From Planctomycetota bacterium (GTDB taxonomy: Bacteria; Planctomycetota; Brocadiia; Brocadiales; Bathyanammoxibiaceae): a stretch of 47,966 nucleotides of DNA. Under the pieces are notes generated by a model. That model had not been told where the DNA came from, made no database searches, and was given only the letters and a program-made list of their open reading frames with translations. Location: the NCBI GenBank assembly GCA_023261505.1, contig JAHFOV010000010.1, forward strand, positions 1-47,966, given 5' to 3'. Positions within the stretch are counted from its first letter, which is position 1; every line of letters starts with the position of its first letter. The position numbers were made by a program, and so were the translations under genes. Below are positions 24,930 to 35,239 of the stretch, piece after piece.

Positions 24930-25668
24930 AAGAAATTTGTATGGGTTTTTTCGCCGTGAAGGTGGCACCAATTGTGTAGCGTGAGGTACGATAACCTGTC
25001 TTGCCTATCATCTTCACATCTACAAAACCTGTCTTTTCTAATAGCTCCAGGAAGGACCTCCCTGAGATGGTACCGCAGATTCAGTCGGACCACTGGCCCA
25101 ACTTCTCTACCGTTGCCTGGGCTACTCCTTCTTCCAGTATGATGTCGGCTGCATAAATACGTCCCCCAGGCCTCAAGACCCTGTAAATCTCTGCCACCAC
25201 TTGGCCTTTTTGAGGTGAGAGATTTAAAAGCCCGTTGAAAATGACCAAATTCACAGAGTCATTTTCCAGAGGGAGCTTTTCTGCCAATCCTTCACGAAAC
25301 TCTGCGTTGGTAATACCAAGCCTCTGCCGATTGGTCTCCGCCTTCTCTACCATCTCTGGGGTCATATCTACGCCTATGACTTTTCCCCTGGGTCCTACCC
25401 GCCTTGAAGCGAGAAATGCGTCCAGACCGGCACCAGAGCCTATATCGAGAACCGTTTCCCCTTCGCATACAGGGCCTAGGCCTAAGGGATAGCCCACCCC
25501 CGCGAAGGATTCGGTAACAGGGGAGGGCATGGAGTCTATCTCCTGCGGGTCGTAGCCCAAATTTTTGGCGCTTTCAGGGCCTACAGAAAACCTTGTTTCT
25601 GAGGATGGCTCACTGGCAATCCGTCGGAAACGGGCCTGAACTTGTTCCTTTATATCTTTATCTTCCAT
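24925..25668 (-). CDS. ArsM-like SAM methyltransferase, candidate selenoprotein (in-frame UGA = Sec196)
   Basis: The ORF track ends this gene at a TGA (25083-25081). The frame then continues for 51 codons that look like the missing C-terminus of the family: FLELLEKTGFVDVKMIGKTG, then YRTSRYTIGATFTAKKP. The UGA follows QWSD and precedes ICG, matching the place of a conserved, arsenic-binding cysteine (W-x-x-C-I) in arsenite methyltransferases. A bSECIS-like hairpin sits 23 nt downstream, and selA/selB are in the same window. N-terminal landmarks are LGYDPQEI, VLDIGSGAGLDAFLA, GVDMTPEMV and FNGLLNLSP. The usual GCGNP cysteine near residue 70 is absent (VGYPLG), so the substrate may not be arsenite. 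I start at 25668; the 16 preceding codons are repeat DNA. Predicted length is 247 residues. Confidence 0.82.
25045..25066 (-). promoter_or_regulatory. candidate bacterial SECIS element
   Basis: Directly 3' of the UGA, the mRNA CUCAGGGAG-GUC-CUUCCUGGAG can form nine base pairs (one G-U) with a single bulged G and a GU-containing apical loop. Twenty-three bases separate the UGA from the loop. Bacterial SECIS hairpins for SelB typically have a small apical loop with a G/GU at about 16-37 nt from the UGA, so both form and distance fit. Confidence 0.65.
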
Positions 25669-25684
25669 TAGTACGTTGTAGGGA

Positions 25685-25755
25685 TAGGTCTCTAGTCCGC
25701 CTGAGGCAAATCCCAACTATAAATGGATAGACCTTCAGGTCTGTCCCTACATTTC
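25685..25755. repeat. partial repeats: CCGCCTGAGGC and GACCTTCAGGTCTGTCCCTAC
   Basis: A decayed CCGCC..GGC hairpin and one arm of the GTAGGGACAG family (ending CTGTCCCTACA) lie just upstream of the methyltransferase. They supply the spurious 16-codon extension of the ORF-track start. Confidence 0.6.
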
Positions 25756-25769
25756 TTTAGATGACTATA

Positions 25770-27080
25770 CTACTCCTCTTTACCCACCACACTCAGGCCG
25801 CTGAAGTAGAGGGCGGGGACATAGTTAGAACCGTACCACTCGGGCCGGCTTCCTATGGCGGCAAGCTTGTTGAAGACCTCGTAAACGTTCCCTGCAATCA
25901 TGCAGTCCTTTACCCTGCCTACTAGTTCTCCCTTTTCAATGAGGAATCCAAGGTCGAGGTTTACTGAAAACTCCCCGGCCAGTGTGTTACTCTGTCCACC
26001 ACCGAGTACCTGGTCTACCAGAACCCCGTACTTTATGTCTTTTATCATATCCTCCAGTTTCATGTCCCCTGGCTCTATGGTTATATTAGTACAAGCGGGG
26101 GCAGGCTGGGAGGAAAAGCCACGGATTCCATTTCCTGTTGACCTGGCGGACAACATCCCTGCCGTTTGCAGGTCAAAGAGATAGTTTTTTAGCACCCCTC
26201 TTTCCAGAAGGGGTTTGCGCTGGGACTGGACTCCCTCACCGTCCAGGGGGTAGCTCCCCAGGGCAAAGTCTATTGTAGGGTCGTCATAGATGGTCAGCCT
26301 TTCGTCTGCTATCTTTTCGCCAAGCCGGCCTATAAGGGGTGAGGCGCCTTTTTGGATTAGCTTACCGTTGCAACCCATTTCCAGAGGTGCCACTAAGAGT
26401 CCCACTGCCTTTGGAGTAAAGATTACAGGAAGGATACCAGAATTTATTTTGACCTCTTGCTCCGCCAGTCGGAGCTTTTCCAGAACCTTTTCAGTAACCC
26501 TCAGCAGCCCATCTATTTTTCTCCTGGAACTCTCCCCCTCTCCAACCCAAACTAATCCCTTATCCTTTACCAATACAATGTCTATACCCATTCCGTAGAA
26601 GGTGGAGTTCCTGGAGACATCTAATCCTCTGGAGTTCAGAAGACGGCGTGTGCCAAAAGACTTTCCAACTTCCACCGAGCACTGATAATCAGGGCAGACG
26701 CTGAGGGCCTTATCAATGGCTTCTTTACCAAAGCTTATAGCATTTTCGATAGGAAAATCTATTACCTCTTTGTCAAAGATTTTTACCTCAAAAAATTTGC
26801 TCGGTGAAGGGAACTCAAACTTGGCCTCCTGGCCGAACTGTGCAGAAGCGAGGGCCCTTTCTACAAGCTTTTCTGGGATCCTGAGGTCTGTAGTGCTGGA
26901 AAAGCCTATCTTGCCGTTCTTTATAATCCTCAGGCCCACCCCACGAATGGACTTGTTATGGATATATTTTAGTTTGTTGTGATCAAAACTTACCGAGCGG
27001 GATTCCCCTTCTTCGTATATGACCTCCACAGCATCGGCCAGTTTTAAGGCTGTTTCGAGTATCTTTTCTTCAACTTTCAC
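25770..27080 (-). CDS. tldE: TldE/PmbA subunit of the TldD-TldE metalloprotease
   Basis: A 436-residue member of the U62/PmbA family. Landmarks: EEGESRSVSFDHNKLKYIHN at the N-terminus, DGEGVQSQRKPLLERGVLKN in the middle, GGGQSNTLAGEFSVNLDLGF and MIAGNVYEVFNKLAAIG near the end. It lacks the HExxxH motif, as expected for TldE, which forms a heterodimer with TldD to trim peptides such as modified RiPP precursors. It lies 33 bp after tldD on the same strand. That gap is filled with TTGAACCCTTGAACC-type tandem sequence. Confidence 0.9.
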   Translation of the reverse strand: MKVEEKILETALKLADAVEVIYEEGESRSVSFDHNKLKYIHNKSIRGVGLRIIKNGKIGFSSTTDLRIPEKLVERALASAQFGQEAKFEFPSPSKFFEVKIFDKEVIDFPIENAISFGKEAIDKALSVCPDYQCSVEVGKSFGTRRLLNSRGLDVSRNSTFYGMGIDIVLVKDKGLVWVGEGESSRRKIDGLLRVTEKVLEKLRLAEQEVKINSGILPVIFTPKAVGLLVAPLEMGCNGKLIQKGASPLIGRLGEKIADERLTIYDDPTIDFALGSYPLDGEGVQSQRKPLLERGVLKNYLFDLQTAGMLSARSTGNGIRGFSSQPAPACTNITIEPGDMKLEDMIKDIKYGVLVDQVLGGGQSNTLAGEFSVNLDLGFLIEKGELVGRVKDCMIAGNVYEVFNKLAAIGSRPEWYGSNYVPALYFSGLSVVGKEE

Positions 27081-27113
27081 GTTTGAACCCTTGAACCTTT
27101 TAGCCCTTGAACC

Positions 27114-28475
27114 TTATCTACCGCCTACCACCACGTTCCTTATACGGATGTGCGGGCCTCCATCGCTCACCCTGAGCGGAAATTGTCCACCCTTACCGCA
27201 CCCACCGAGCCCCCCATGCAGTTTTAGGTCGTTCCCTATGGCCTCTATATTCATTAGAGTCTCAAAGACGTTGCCTGTAAGTACTACGTCCCTCAACCTC
27301 TCGGCCAGCTTTCCATTTCTTATGCGAAAGGCCTCGGCTGGGCTGAAGGTGAACATTTCCATATTGGTCTGTCCGCCTAAGGCCCCCTTACAATAGATAC
27401 CCTCGGGGGTATCCTCTAGCATCTTCTCGAAGCTCCAATCTCTTGGTTCCATGTAGGTATTGGACATCCTGATTATTGGCTCGTTAACGTAACCAAGGGC
27501 CCTGGCATTGCCTGTAGGTTTTTCTCCCATCTTTGCGGCAGTTTCTCTTGAATGGAGCCGGCTGGTAAGGATTCCATTCTTTATAAGATAAATTTTCTGA
27601 GTGGGTGTGCCTTCGTTGTCATACTTATTAGTACCCGCCTCTCCTGGGAGTGTCCCATCATCTATAATAGAAAGTTCGTCTCTACCGAAGCGCTTGCCGA
27701 TTTGCATTATCTCCAGGAGCTTCTCGTTCTCGTAGATAAAGTCAGCCTCACTGAGATGGCCGAAGGCCTCGTGAGTGAATACCCCGCAGAGCAGGGGGTC
27801 TGCTATCACAGTATAAATCCCACCTTCCACAGATTCAGCATGTAGCAGGTCAACGGCGCGTTGCGTAATTTCCTCACATTTTGCCTCTAACCCGAGGACG
27901 TTCTGGTAGCCCCTAAGGTCTCCCACTGATTCAAAGGCCCTCTGTACGTTTGCCCCTTCTTTGGCAATGGCCAGCAGGGACATCCCGCAGAAAATTGTTT
28001 CCTGGGCTATATAGCCGCCCTCTGAGTTCGCAAAGTAGGTGAACCCGTAGGAGTCCATGTAACGAACACTGGAGGTCTGGATGAGTTTGGAGGAGAGGAT
28101 GATATTATTATATTTCTGGCAGATGGCGTGTTTTTTAGACAGAGGTATATCCCTGGGGTCTATATTCACACTGGCCTTTACATACTCAGTGGTAATTGGA
28201 ATGGGGGCGAGGGATATGGGGGAATTTCTTAGAATTGAAGCCTGCTCAACGGCAGCCACGACATGGTCGGGCAGGTTTTCGATATCGTTGAATGCCACGA
28301 AACCCCAGCCCCCTTTTACAAGGGCCCGCACACAGCCACCAATACTATCACTCTCGGAGATGGCCTCTAGCTCTTTACCTGTATAGTTTATGTTGGTAAC
28401 AGAGCCTTCGTGGATTCTAATCTCTAGATAATCCGCTTTGGCAGTTTTTAATGCGCGTTTGATGCGTTCTTCCAT
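27114..28475 (-). CDS. tldD: TldD metalloprotease subunit
   Basis: Catalytic partner of TldE: the zinc-binding motif HEAFGHLSE (HExxxH) is intact, with DDGTLPGEAGTNKYDNEGTPT downstream and the terminal LHGGLGGCGKGGQ segment typical of TldD. Length 453 residues from the ATG at 28475. The ORF track starts eight codons earlier, inside a palindromic repeat, which I reject. No RiPP precursor or maturation gene is visible nearby, so a housekeeping peptide-degrading job is as likely as a dedicated one. Confidence 0.9.
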   Translation of the reverse strand: MEERIKRALKTAKADYLEIRIHEGSVTNINYTGKELEAISESDSIGGCVRALVKGGWGFVAFNDIENLPDHVVAAVEQASILRNSPISLAPIPITTEYVKASVNIDPRDIPLSKKHAICQKYNNIILSSKLIQTSSVRYMDSYGFTYFANSEGGYIAQETIFCGMSLLAIAKEGANVQRAFESVGDLRGYQNVLGLEAKCEEITQRAVDLLHAESVEGGIYTVIADPLLCGVFTHEAFGHLSEADFIYENEKLLEIMQIGKRFGRDELSIIDDGTLPGEAGTNKYDNEGTPTQKIYLIKNGILTSRLHSRETAAKMGEKPTGNARALGYVNEPIIRMSNTYMEPRDWSFEKMLEDTPEGIYCKGALGGQTNMEMFTFSPAEAFRIRNGKLAERLRDVVLTGNVFETLMNIEAIGNDLKLHGGLGGCGKGGQFPLRVSDGGPHIRIRNVVVGGR

Positions 28476-28488
28476 GCGTATTTTCCAA

Positions 28489-28550
28489 TGTAGCCGCAAC
28501 CTTTAGGTTGCGTTATTTTATCAGATCGCAGGCTAAAGCCTGCGGCTACA
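28489..28550. repeat. TGTAGCCGCA-bounded palindromic element with two hairpins
   Basis: TGTAGCCGCA (28489-28498) and TGCGGCTACA (28541-28550) are perfect 10-bp inverted repeats. Inside are GCAACC-TTTA-GGTTGC and CGCAGGC-TAAA-GCCTGCG hairpins. It abuts the 5' end of tldD. Confidence 0.9.
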
Positions 28551-28572
28551 GTGCAACTGCGTTTACGCTAAT

Positions 28573-28905
28573 TTAAAACCCATGCCTTTTTGCAAAGGCA
28601 GCAGCCCATTCATATTGCCGCATCTTAGTAGCTTGAGCATACATCTCATCGAGCATTTCCTTTTTGAATTTCAAAGACAATGTATTTTCCAGGCTATGCT
28701 CTGCAACCAGGTTATCAACTTTCTTAAGATGCTCCTCAAACAATTCTTTATCTATTTTTTCGAAATCTTCCACCTTGCGAGCGGAGCGTATCTTACTCAA
28801 TAGCTCTCCCCTTAATCTTTCCACGGCTCTTAACGCTGCTTCCTGTGCCTTTGATCTTACGGCTTCCGGCTCCCGTTTCTTAAACACACCCTTAAACTTT
28901 AACAT
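28573..28905 (-). CDS. small alpha-helical protein of unknown function
   Basis: A 110-residue, highly charged and almost wholly helical protein (EAALRAVERLRGELLSKI, then a long K/E-rich helix, ending YEWAAAFAKRHGF). The start is well supported by GGAGGAAACACC before the ATG. I recognise no family. It sits between ligA and tldD on the same strand and could be in one transcript with ligA. No signal peptide or membrane segment. Confidence 0.65.
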   Translation of the reverse strand: MLKFKGVFKKREPEAVRSKAQEAALRAVERLRGELLSKIRSARKVEDFEKIDKELFEEHLKKVDNLVAEHSLENTLSLKFKKEMLDEMYAQATKMRQYEWAAAFAKRHGF

Positions 28906-28998
28906 GGTGTTTCCTCCAAAAGCGTTTTAATTCTATGTGGACTCTAAAATCCTGACAATTCCTGTCGTACGGCAAGCTCATACCCTACATATTACGCA

Positions 28999-31062
<2,064 letters not shown>

Positions 31063-31249
31063 TCAGGAAGGTATTAACTCTTCAGGCCAAGTTCAAGTAT
31101 ATCATTTATACTAGACCTGTCAATTAACCGTCCGCGAGGGAAAACAAGCACAGTCATACATTGTTGGTTATCTGAGGGCCTTTTACGATAAAAGAATTTA
31201 TTCGCATAAAGGCGGTCCGTATCTTTCCAAAATTCAGGCCAATAAATGC

Positions 31250-31277
31250 TTGACAAGAGGGGCGATTTTGGTATAAA
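31250..31277 (+). promoter_or_regulatory. sigma70-type promoter
   Basis: TTGACA (31250-31255) and TATAAA (31272-31277) are separated by 16 bp, 83 bp before the SPOR-protein ATG. It is the best promoter in this part and probably drives the three-gene plus-strand group up to 33177. Confidence 0.75.
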
Positions 31278-31360
31278 AGGAATTTAGGCGTTCTCCAGCC
31301 ATGGGATTCTTATTTTTGCAAAGGTAAGAAGCTAGATAACTTACGCAAAGGGGAAGTAAA

Positions 31361-32122
31361 ATGACTAAGGAAGGTAAGACCTTTTTTGAGGTCTTTAGCC
31401 AGAGTGGTGTTGGGAAGGAGGGAAAGGGTTCGGCTGGAGGGCGGCCTGGAGAAGACCTCCTGGTAGTTTCCGAGGTTAGCAATAGTAACAAGCCCAAGAG
31501 GAGTTGGAGAGGGCCTTACAGGGTCGGATTAGAGACCATAGTGCTAGGGGCAGTTGGCGGCGTACTCCTGGCGGTAGGTTGTTTTTTTCTGGGACATAAG
31601 TTAGGAACATACAAAGCCTTATCCAAAGCTCAAGCCAAGACAGAAAAGATTGCATATAATGAGAAAACCATTCCCAAGCAAGCTTCTTCCAGTCTTAAGC
31701 CAACTTCAGCCAGCTCCAAGCCAGCTTCTCCTGTATCTAAAGCGAATCATGAGAAGCCACAGCAGGTACCTACAGAAACTGCTAAAGCACAGCATGAGAA
31801 GCCACAGCAGGCATCAACAGAGAAGGTATCCCTTACCCCAAAGACTGTTGCCCCTAGTAAAGATATATGGAGTCTAAGGGTGATTTCTTTCAAAGAAGGG
31901 ACTAAGAGTGAGGAGAAGGCTTCTGACCTTGCTAAAGTCCTTAAAGAACGTACAGGACAAAGTGCCTTCGTGGCAAAACAGGGTTCTCAGATAGTGGTAT
32001 GTGTTGGAGAGTTTGATTCAAAGGATAGCGCCCAATTGACGGAACTCCAGAAGCAAATTAAAGAGTTTAAGCATGAAGGTAAAGTGCAATTTGCAGGGTG
32101 CTACCCTGTAAGAGTAAAGTAA
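31361..32122 (+). CDS. membrane-anchored SPOR-like domain protein
   Basis: A 253-residue bitopic protein: a 60-residue cytoplasmic N-terminus, one membrane helix (TIVLGAVGGVLLAVGCFFLGHKL), a low-complexity linker rich in S/P/K/Q with an imperfect internal repeat (HEKPQQVPTETAKAQ then HEKPQQASTEK), and a C-terminal region of about 75 residues (IWSLRVISFKEG ... KVQFAGCYPVRVK) with the strand-helix layout of SPOR domains. SPOR domains bind denuded septal peptidoglycan, so a cell-envelope or division role is likely. A clear promoter precedes it. Confidence 0.7.
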   Translation: MTKEGKTFFEVFSQSGVGKEGKGSAGGRPGEDLLVVSEVSNSNKPKRSWRGPYRVGLETIVLGAVGGVLLAVGCFFLGHKLGTYKALSKAQAKTEKIAYNEKTIPKQASSSLKPTSASSKPASPVSKANHEKPQQVPTETAKAQHEKPQQASTEKVSLTPKTVAPSKDIWSLRVISFKEGTKSEEKASDLAKVLKERTGQSAFVAKQGSQIVVCVGEFDSKDSAQLTELQKQIKEFKHEGKVQFAGCYPVRVK

Positions 32123-32189
32123 CGATCTAACTGTACTTACTATACTGCTTATGGCAGTGTTTATTTGAAGCATAAAGGAGTAGTAACCA

Positions 32190-32357
32190 TTGAGCATAGA
32201 CAAGAGCCTTGTTATTAAAGGTCGATTAGCTGAAAAGAAGAGTGTCCTGAGAAGGGCAGAGAGACTAAAAATACTTAAGCAAGAAGGAAAGTGGAAGGAA
32301 GGGGCATCCATTTTTGGCCTCCCAAAGGTCAAGGTGCTAAAAGCGAGTAAAAAATAA
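32190..32357 (+). CDS. small basic protein (PVC-type), TTG start
   Basis: A 55-residue protein missed by the ORF track because it begins with TTG at 32190, behind AAAGGAG at a good distance. The sequence begins SIDKSLVIKGRLAEKK, continues with VLRRAERLKILKQEGKW and ends with FGLPKVKVLKASKK. This matches from memory a small, highly basic protein family reported in planctomycetes, verrucomicrobia and chlamydiae (I think TIGR04137). The family is suspected to be nucleic-acid or ribosome associated, with no proven function. It is a useful taxonomic clue. It lies 67 bp after the SPOR gene. Confidence 0.8.
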   Translation: MSIDKSLVIKGRLAEKKSVLRRAERLKILKQEGKWKEGASIFGLPKVKVLKASKK

Positions 32358-32412
32358 ATTTTGATAAGCTTCCACTTAAATAGCTTTGCAGGCCTTATGG
32401 AGTAAAAGTGCT

Positions 32413-33177
32413 GTGTCACGACTATGTTCCATAATAACAGCTTCTTTCCTAGTCTTCCTTTTGCCCTCCCGTCAAGTAGAGGCAGCTGATAACGTTCACG
32501 ACTTCCAGGTTCACGTGGATGAGGCCTCAGAGCTTTTAAACAAAGCCAAAAATAGCTACGCCAACCTGCAGGATTATGTCGCAGAGATTCACAAAGAGGT
32601 ATATAAGCACGGAGAACTAGACAAAGACGAGCGGACGATTATAAAGTTTCAGAAACCCTTCAAGCTCTACCTAAAATGGCTTTCAGGAAAAAATGATGGA
32701 GCAGAGTTGTTGTACGTGGATGGGCAAAACGACGGCAAAATGATAGTCCACAAGAAGGTGCTATTCGGCATAAACAAGACCATGAAATTAGACCCGGATG
32801 GCTTCTGGGTCAGAAATTTTAGTAAACATTCTATCACAGATGCAGGCTTTGCTGGAATTATTTCCAAGTCCTGTAAGCAGTTTGAGGATGGCAAAAAGAA
32901 TAACGACATAATAGCAATAAGTTGCACTTTAGAAGAGGTAGATGGACGCCGCGTTCATAAGATAGGCTTTGCAGTATCCCCACAGGGGAGACACAATGGC
33001 TACTACTGTTATTCAGCAGTGGAGTACTTCGACGCTGAGAATTTCCTACCAATTAAGGCCAGCTTCTGGCTGTGGGACGATGACGAGGTAGAGTCTTTCA
33101 CCTTCAGTAACGTGAAATTGAACGTGGGACTTAACGCTAAGGACTTCGACAAGGATAATAAAGAGTACAATTTTTAG
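32413..33177 (+). CDS. secreted DUF1571-type (LolA-like fold) protein
   Basis: About 254 residues with a signal peptide (LCSIITASFLVFLLPSRQVEA, cleavage before ADN). The mature part (NLQDYVAEIHKEVYKHGELDKDERTIIKFQKPFKLYLKWL and onward, in shorter blocks YYCYSAVEYFDAENFLPIKA) matches the DUF1571 plan, a domain common in planctomycetes and similar to lipoprotein carriers. I propose the GTG at 32413 with GGAG ten bases before it. The ORF track uses a TTG nine codons earlier, also possible. It probably works in the periplasm. Confidence 0.75.
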   Translation: MSRLCSIITASFLVFLLPSRQVEAADNVHDFQVHVDEASELLNKAKNSYANLQDYVAEIHKEVYKHGELDKDERTIIKFQKPFKLYLKWLSGKNDGAELLYVDGQNDGKMIVHKKVLFGINKTMKLDPDGFWVRNFSKHSITDAGFAGIISKSCKQFEDGKKNNDIIAISCTLEEVDGRRVHKIGFAVSPQGRHNGYYCYSAVEYFDAENFLPIKASFWLWDDDEVESFTFSNVKLNVGLNAKDFDKDNKEYNF

Positions 33178-33248
33178 CCCCTCTATTTAGGACCAAAAGA
33201 GCTATAACGAGGCAAATAGATTCACTAGCTCACCACAGTTTTTTGATA

Positions 33249-35168
33249 TTAAGCATTTAAATTGTGCAGAACCCTCTTGTCTCCTTCCCTCCTGGTAAAG
33301 TGTATCTTGTCAAAGTATTCCAGAAGCGGCACGGCATATTTCCTTGAGGTATTAACAATATCCCTAAGGTCTGCTACAGTTATTGAACCCCTTTCCTTTA
33401 CAAAGCTCGCAACAACCCCCTTTAATTCCTCAACTGCCTTTGCATGAAAGTAAAGACCCTCTTCCACCTTTATCAGGGTCTTTTGTTCTAGAAGTAAAGA
33501 GAGTAGGTTTTGGTGTTTCTGCCGTAAGGGAGGTTCTTGAGGTACAAGCGTTTCCAGACCGGGTGGGCTAAATTTATCCCGCAAGAAGGCCTCCTCTATC
33601 TCTTCCATTATCTTTTTTTCCTCCTGGGATAGCCTGACCTGAAAACCCACAGTAGAAATCTTGTGGTCTGTTACAGTGACAAAACCCTCCTTGCTTAACT
33701 CAGAAATGACCAGAGAAAAAAGGGAGGGGGATACCTGCCTAGGAAGTTGTAACCTTAGAAGTGACTCCTCCAGGCCTAACCTCATGGGGTTATCGGTGTG
33801 AAAATCTTCTAATTTCTTCAGTATCTCTATCTTTAAGGACTCCAACCTCTGCTTATGCGCAAACAGCACCTTTGAATCCTCTTTAATTACTGCCAGGGTA
33901 CCTTTTGCTGTTAATTCGTCTATTACCTCCTTTACTCTGGATGGGTAAATATTGAGGGATTTTACTAGCTCCTCCGAAGAGAGAAGGTAATCTTTGCTTT
34001 TGAGAAGGGCTTGCTCAATTACCTCTTTTTCGTCTCCCACGAGGAGTAACTGCAGTTCCTTGATAGCATCCTCCTTAAAGCGCCTGAGCCTGGAGGTACA
34101 GCACCTCAAGACCTTTCCCCCACCGATAGTGCGGCAGGGGGAGTAAGAGCGAATTACGTAGTGGTCGCCCCTTTCAGCCACAACAGGCCCCTCCAGGCGA
34201 AACTGAACGAAACATTCCTCTCCCGCCCTTAAGACCTCCCTATCCAGAAGTACAACCCTACCCATTACCTCAGTAGTGGCAATATGGAACCTCACCCTTT
34301 CTCCATTCTGGATGGGACGGCGAGAACTAGAGAGATGATGAAGATGACAATCTACAAGTTCAGTAGGGTCAAGGTAACCTGGTATTGACAACCCAAAACC
34401 TCGCCTGACTTCAGAGGTTTTTACACCTCCCAGGTTAAGGGCCGCCCTCTGCCCCCTTACGGCGCACTCTACTTTCTCCCCATGAACCTCTATACCCCTT
34501 ACCCTTAATACCTCCTTGACCGGAAGCAGTTCCACCTCCTCCCCCACCTTTACTTGACCGCTAAGCACGGTCCCAGTAATTACACAACCAAAGCCCTGGA
34601 TAGTAAAGGCCCTATCTATAGGAAGCCGAAAGAGGCCTTGGACAGCCTCCTCTTTGGCATTTTCCAGTAACTCTCTTATAACCCCCTTCAGCTCTGCTAT
34701 ACCTTCACCTTTTGGAGAAGCAACTTCTACCAGCGGAGCTCCTTCAAGAAATGTACCCTTTGTTAATTCCTTAATATCCTCTTTAACCAGTCCAAGCCAT
34801 TCCCTTTCCACCAGGTCCTTCTTTGTAACAACCACCACACCCTGCTTTAGCCCCAGGAGTTCAAGTATCTCCAGATGTTCTACAGTCTGGGGCATAACAC
34901 CGTCATCGGCAGCTATTACAAGGAGAGCTATATCAATACCTGTGGCTCCAGCCAGCATGTTCTTTACAAAGCGTTCGTGCCCGGGAACATCTACGATGCC
35001 TACCCTCCAGCCCCCTTCAAGGTCCATGTAGGCGAAACCCAGGTCTATAGTTATCCCACGGGCCTTCTCTTCTGGCAGGCGATCCGTATCTATCCCCGTC
35101 AGGGCCTTCACCAGGGCAGTCTTACCATGGTCTATATGCCCTGCAGTACCAATTACAACCCTCTTCAC
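33249..35168 (-). CDS. selB: selenocysteine-specific translation elongation factor
   Basis: Delivers Sec-tRNA(Sec) to UGA codons by binding a SECIS hairpin. The N-terminal GTPase has [11 protein letters not shown], a switch block [17 protein letters not shown] and TKKD; two EF-Tu-like barrels follow; and the C-terminal 260 residues contain the winged-helix repeats that bind SECIS RNA ([34 protein letters not shown]). The length of 639 residues is normal. It starts with GTG at 35168 inside a tandem TTCAAAG-type spacer. It follows selA by 71 bp. Confidence 0.93.
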   Translation of the reverse strand: MKRVVIGTAGHIDHGKTALVKALTGIDTDRLPEEKARGITIDLGFAYMDLEGGWRVGIVDVPGHERFVKNMLAGATGIDIALLVIAADDGVMPQTVEHLEILELLGLKQGVVVVTKKDLVEREWLGLVKEDIKELTKGTFLEGAPLVEVASPKGEGIAELKGVIRELLENAKEEAVQGLFRLPIDRAFTIQGFGCVITGTVLSGQVKVGEEVELLPVKEVLRVRGIEVHGEKVECAVRGQRAALNLGGVKTSEVRRGFGLSIPGYLDPTELVDCHLHHLSSSRRPIQNGERVRFHIATTEVMGRVVLLDREVLRAGEECFVQFRLEGPVVAERGDHYVIRSYSPCRTIGGGKVLRCCTSRLRRFKEDAIKELQLLLVGDEKEVIEQALLKSKDYLLSSEELVKSLNIYPSRVKEVIDELTAKGTLAVIKEDSKVLFAHKQRLESLKIEILKKLEDFHTDNPMRLGLEESLLRLQLPRQVSPSLFSLVISELSKEGFVTVTDHKISTVGFQVRLSQEEKKIMEEIEEAFLRDKFSPPGLETLVPQEPPLRQKHQNLLSLLLEQKTLIKVEEGLYFHAKAVEELKGVVASFVKERGSITVADLRDIVNTSRKYAVPLLEYFDKIHFTRREGDKRVLHNLNA

Positions 35169-35239
35169 TTTAACTCTTGAATCTTTGGACTCTTAAAACT
35201 TTGAACCCTTCAACCTTTGAACTCTTAAACCTTAAACAT

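Noticed and set aside
24833-25093. 86-codon minus-strand ORF after the apparent methyltransferase stop
   Set aside because: It is a different frame from the family-like readthrough and runs into a repeat. The in-frame UGA reading explains the region better.
31074-31256. 60-codon minus-strand ORF upstream of ligA
   Set aside because: No motif or translation signal, and it overlaps the plus-strand promoter region.
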